This document shows positions 58,877 to 60,017 of a stretch of 60,017 bases of DNA, in pieces. Origin of the DNA: an uncultured Lachnospiraceae bacterium. Its GTDB lineage: Bacteria; Bacillota; Clostridia; Lachnospirales; Anaerotignaceae. The stretch covers positions 1 through 60,017 of the forward strand of contig CALWSU010000012.1 in the NCBI GenBank assembly GCA_944384295.1, in the 5' to 3' direction. Numbering within the stretch: the first letter of the stretch is position 1; each line of letters begins with the position of its first letter. Position numbers and translations under genes: made by a program. Below the pieces are notes generated by a model that was not told the DNA's origin, did no database searches, and saw nothing but the letters and a program-made list of their open reading frames with translations.

Positions 58877-59001
58877 TGTTTTATGACATTTTATTTTTTG
58901 GATACACATAGGAAAAGCAAGAAATTATTTGCAATATTCTTGTTTTTTGGCGAAAAAAATGATAAAATAGCATGTGAAATTTTTTAGAGGAGGGTTATCC
59001 C

Positions 59002-59730
59002 ATGTCTGGACATTCCAAGTTTGCGAATATTAAACATAAAAAAGAGAAAAATGATGCTGCAAAAGGGAAAGTTTTCACCATGTTAGGTAGAGAAATTCAA
59101 GTTGCAGTCAAAGCAGGTGGTCCTGATCCAGCGGTCAATGGTAAATTACGTGATGTCATTGCAAAATGCAAATCCAACAATATGCCAAATGACACCATTG
59201 AACGTAGTATCAAAAAAGCTGCCGGCAATGAAGAAGGCGTAGAATATGAAACAGTTACTTATGAAGGATATGGTCCAAATGGTGTTGCAGTGATTGTAGA
59301 AGTACTGACAGACAATCGAAATCGTGCAGCAGCAAATGTACGTAATGCTTTTAATAAAGGCGGCGGCAATATGGGTACAAGTGGCTGTGTATCCTTTATG
59401 TTTGACCAAAAAGGTTTGATTGTCATTGACAAAGAAGAAATTGAAATGGATGAGGAAGAATTGATGATGGCTGCTTTAGATGCTGGTGCAGAAGATTTTG
59501 CAGCAGAAGAAGATAGCTATGAAATCACAACTTTGCCAGATGATTTTTCTGCAGTACGTGAGACTTTGGAAAAAGCAGGAATTCCTATGGCAAGTGCTGA
59601 AGTGACAATGATTCCACAGACTTATACAGAATTGTCTTCTGAAGATGATATCAAAAAGATGAATAAATTATTAGATTTATTGGAAGATGATGACGATGTA
59701 CAAAATGTATATCATAACTGGGATGAGTGA
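59002..59730 (+). CDS. YebC/PmpR-family protein
   Basis: A 242-aa protein of the YebC family. [20 protein letters not shown] is the invariant start, and [40 protein letters not shown] and [20 protein letters not shown] are core blocks. Members act as transcription factors or, in recent work on relatives, help translation of proline-rich stretches. Length is standard. GGAGGG precedes the start. Confidence 0.95.
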   Translation: MSGHSKFANIKHKKEKNDAAKGKVFTMLGREIQVAVKAGGPDPAVNGKLRDVIAKCKSNNMPNDTIERSIKKAAGNEEGVEYETVTYEGYGPNGVAVIVEVLTDNRNRAAANVRNAFNKGGGNMGTSGCVSFMFDQKGLIVIDKEEIEMDEEELMMAALDAGAEDFAAEEDSYEITTLPDDFSAVRETLEKAGIPMASAEVTMIPQTYTELSSEDDIKKMNKLLDLLEDDDDVQNVYHNWDE

Positions 59731-59735
59731 TCAAA

Positions 59736-59836
59736 ATAGATGACATAGCCGCAAATCCAATAAAATCAAGGCTTCCAGCGGTTTTTGAGGGCGATTTTCA
59801 AAGCCCCAAAAAATCCAATTTTATAGATGACATAGC
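59736..59836 (+). repeat. Direct repeat pair downstream of the YebC gene
   Basis: ATAGATGACATAGC occurs at 59736-59749 and again at 59823-59836, exactly 87 bases apart. Between them is GC-richer sequence containing CAAGGCTTCCAGCGG and AGGGCGATTTTC. This could be the edge of an inserted element. No gene is supported from 59731 to the end of the window. Confidence 0.45.
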
Positions 59837-59864
59837 GTTTTTGGAGCTGAAAAACGATTTTAAG

Positions 59865-59901
59865 GCAGTGAGATGATAGAAAAAATCTCACTGCTTTTTT
59901 T
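59865..59901 (+). terminator. Terminator downstream of the repeat pair
   Basis: GCAGTGAGAT (59865-59874) pairs perfectly with ATCTCACTGC (59885-59894), followed by seven T. Confidence 0.93.
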
Positions 59902-60017
59902 CGTTTCTGAACTCAAGTATAACCGCAAAGGGGGTAATGCCTATTGGTATATGGAACAAAGTGAGGAGGTTGAAAAGGAAAATAAATCAAATGTAAAAGA
60001 GAAATTGCAATAAGGAA

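Noticed and set aside
59937..59996. 19-codon frame (MPIGIWNKVRRLKRKIN) near the window end, and a 20-codon frame beside it
   Set aside because: Both are too short, with poor ribosome spacing and no recognised similarity; they may be remnants of something beyond the edge.

Overview
The window comes from a moderately AT-rich, spore-forming member of the Clostridia, probably Lachnospirales-like; the genus is not resolved. Evidence for this is a complete spoIIIA sporulation operon, two T-box leaders, the uvrC-hprK-murB-rapZ-whiA block, a TrpXYZ-type transporter, QueT with a preQ1-type leader, and dnaE-mtrB-pfkA-pyk. No tRNA, rRNA, IS element or CRISPR array was seen.

Bases 1 to about 24.5 kb are the late half of a contractile-tailed (PBSX/Xkd-type) prophage, all on the plus strand, whose left part lies outside the window. 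The order is packaging (small and large terminase), portal, minor head protein, protease/scaffold, cement and major capsid proteins, head-tail connectors, sheath, tube, tail chaperone with a -1 frameshift signal, tape measure, hub and baseplate genes, fibre, holin-type proteins and an amidase. Three recoding or nesting devices are visible: an in-frame internal start for the scaffold, an A_AAA_AAC frameshift site in the chaperone gene, and an internal start late in the XkdU-like gene. A membrane zinc-ribbon gene with its own promoter and terminator sits inside the baseplate cluster and looks like a moron. Beyond the lysis genes is an accessory patch: a divergent HTH regulator, three related palindromes, a perfect consensus promoter driving two unrecognised single-span membrane peptides (37 and 30 aa), a Dam-type methylase with a frameshifted C-terminus and a small minus-strand gene. 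This patch is the best candidate for an undescribed system.

Bases 24.8 to 60 kb are host chromosome. A MacAB-type efflux system comes first. Next are dnaE, mtrB (the tryptophan-sensing TRAP protein, overlapping pfkA), pfkA and pyk. Then come uvrC, hprK, murB, rapZ, whiA and an HPr-like protein that has lost the phospho-histidine but kept the regulatory serine. queT follows behind a preQ1-type leader, then a secreted protein of unknown function, then the tryptophan transporter trpXYZ behind a T-box with a UGG specifier. Minus-strand genes for an SGNH hydrolase and a LytTR regulator separate this from the spoIIIA operon, which has a sigma-E-like promoter, a frame anomaly at the end of spoIIIAA and a spoIIIAF reduced to its two membrane helices. 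The window closes with a DUF1836 regulator, a hemolysin III-type protein, leuS behind a leucine T-box, a phosphopantetheinyl transferase, an M23 peptidase and a YebC-family gene.

Two regulatory themes link the host genes. Tryptophan is sensed both as free amino acid (TRAP) and as tRNA charging (T-box). Carbon status is read by HprK, which sits close to a serine-only HPr homologue and to glycolytic genes.
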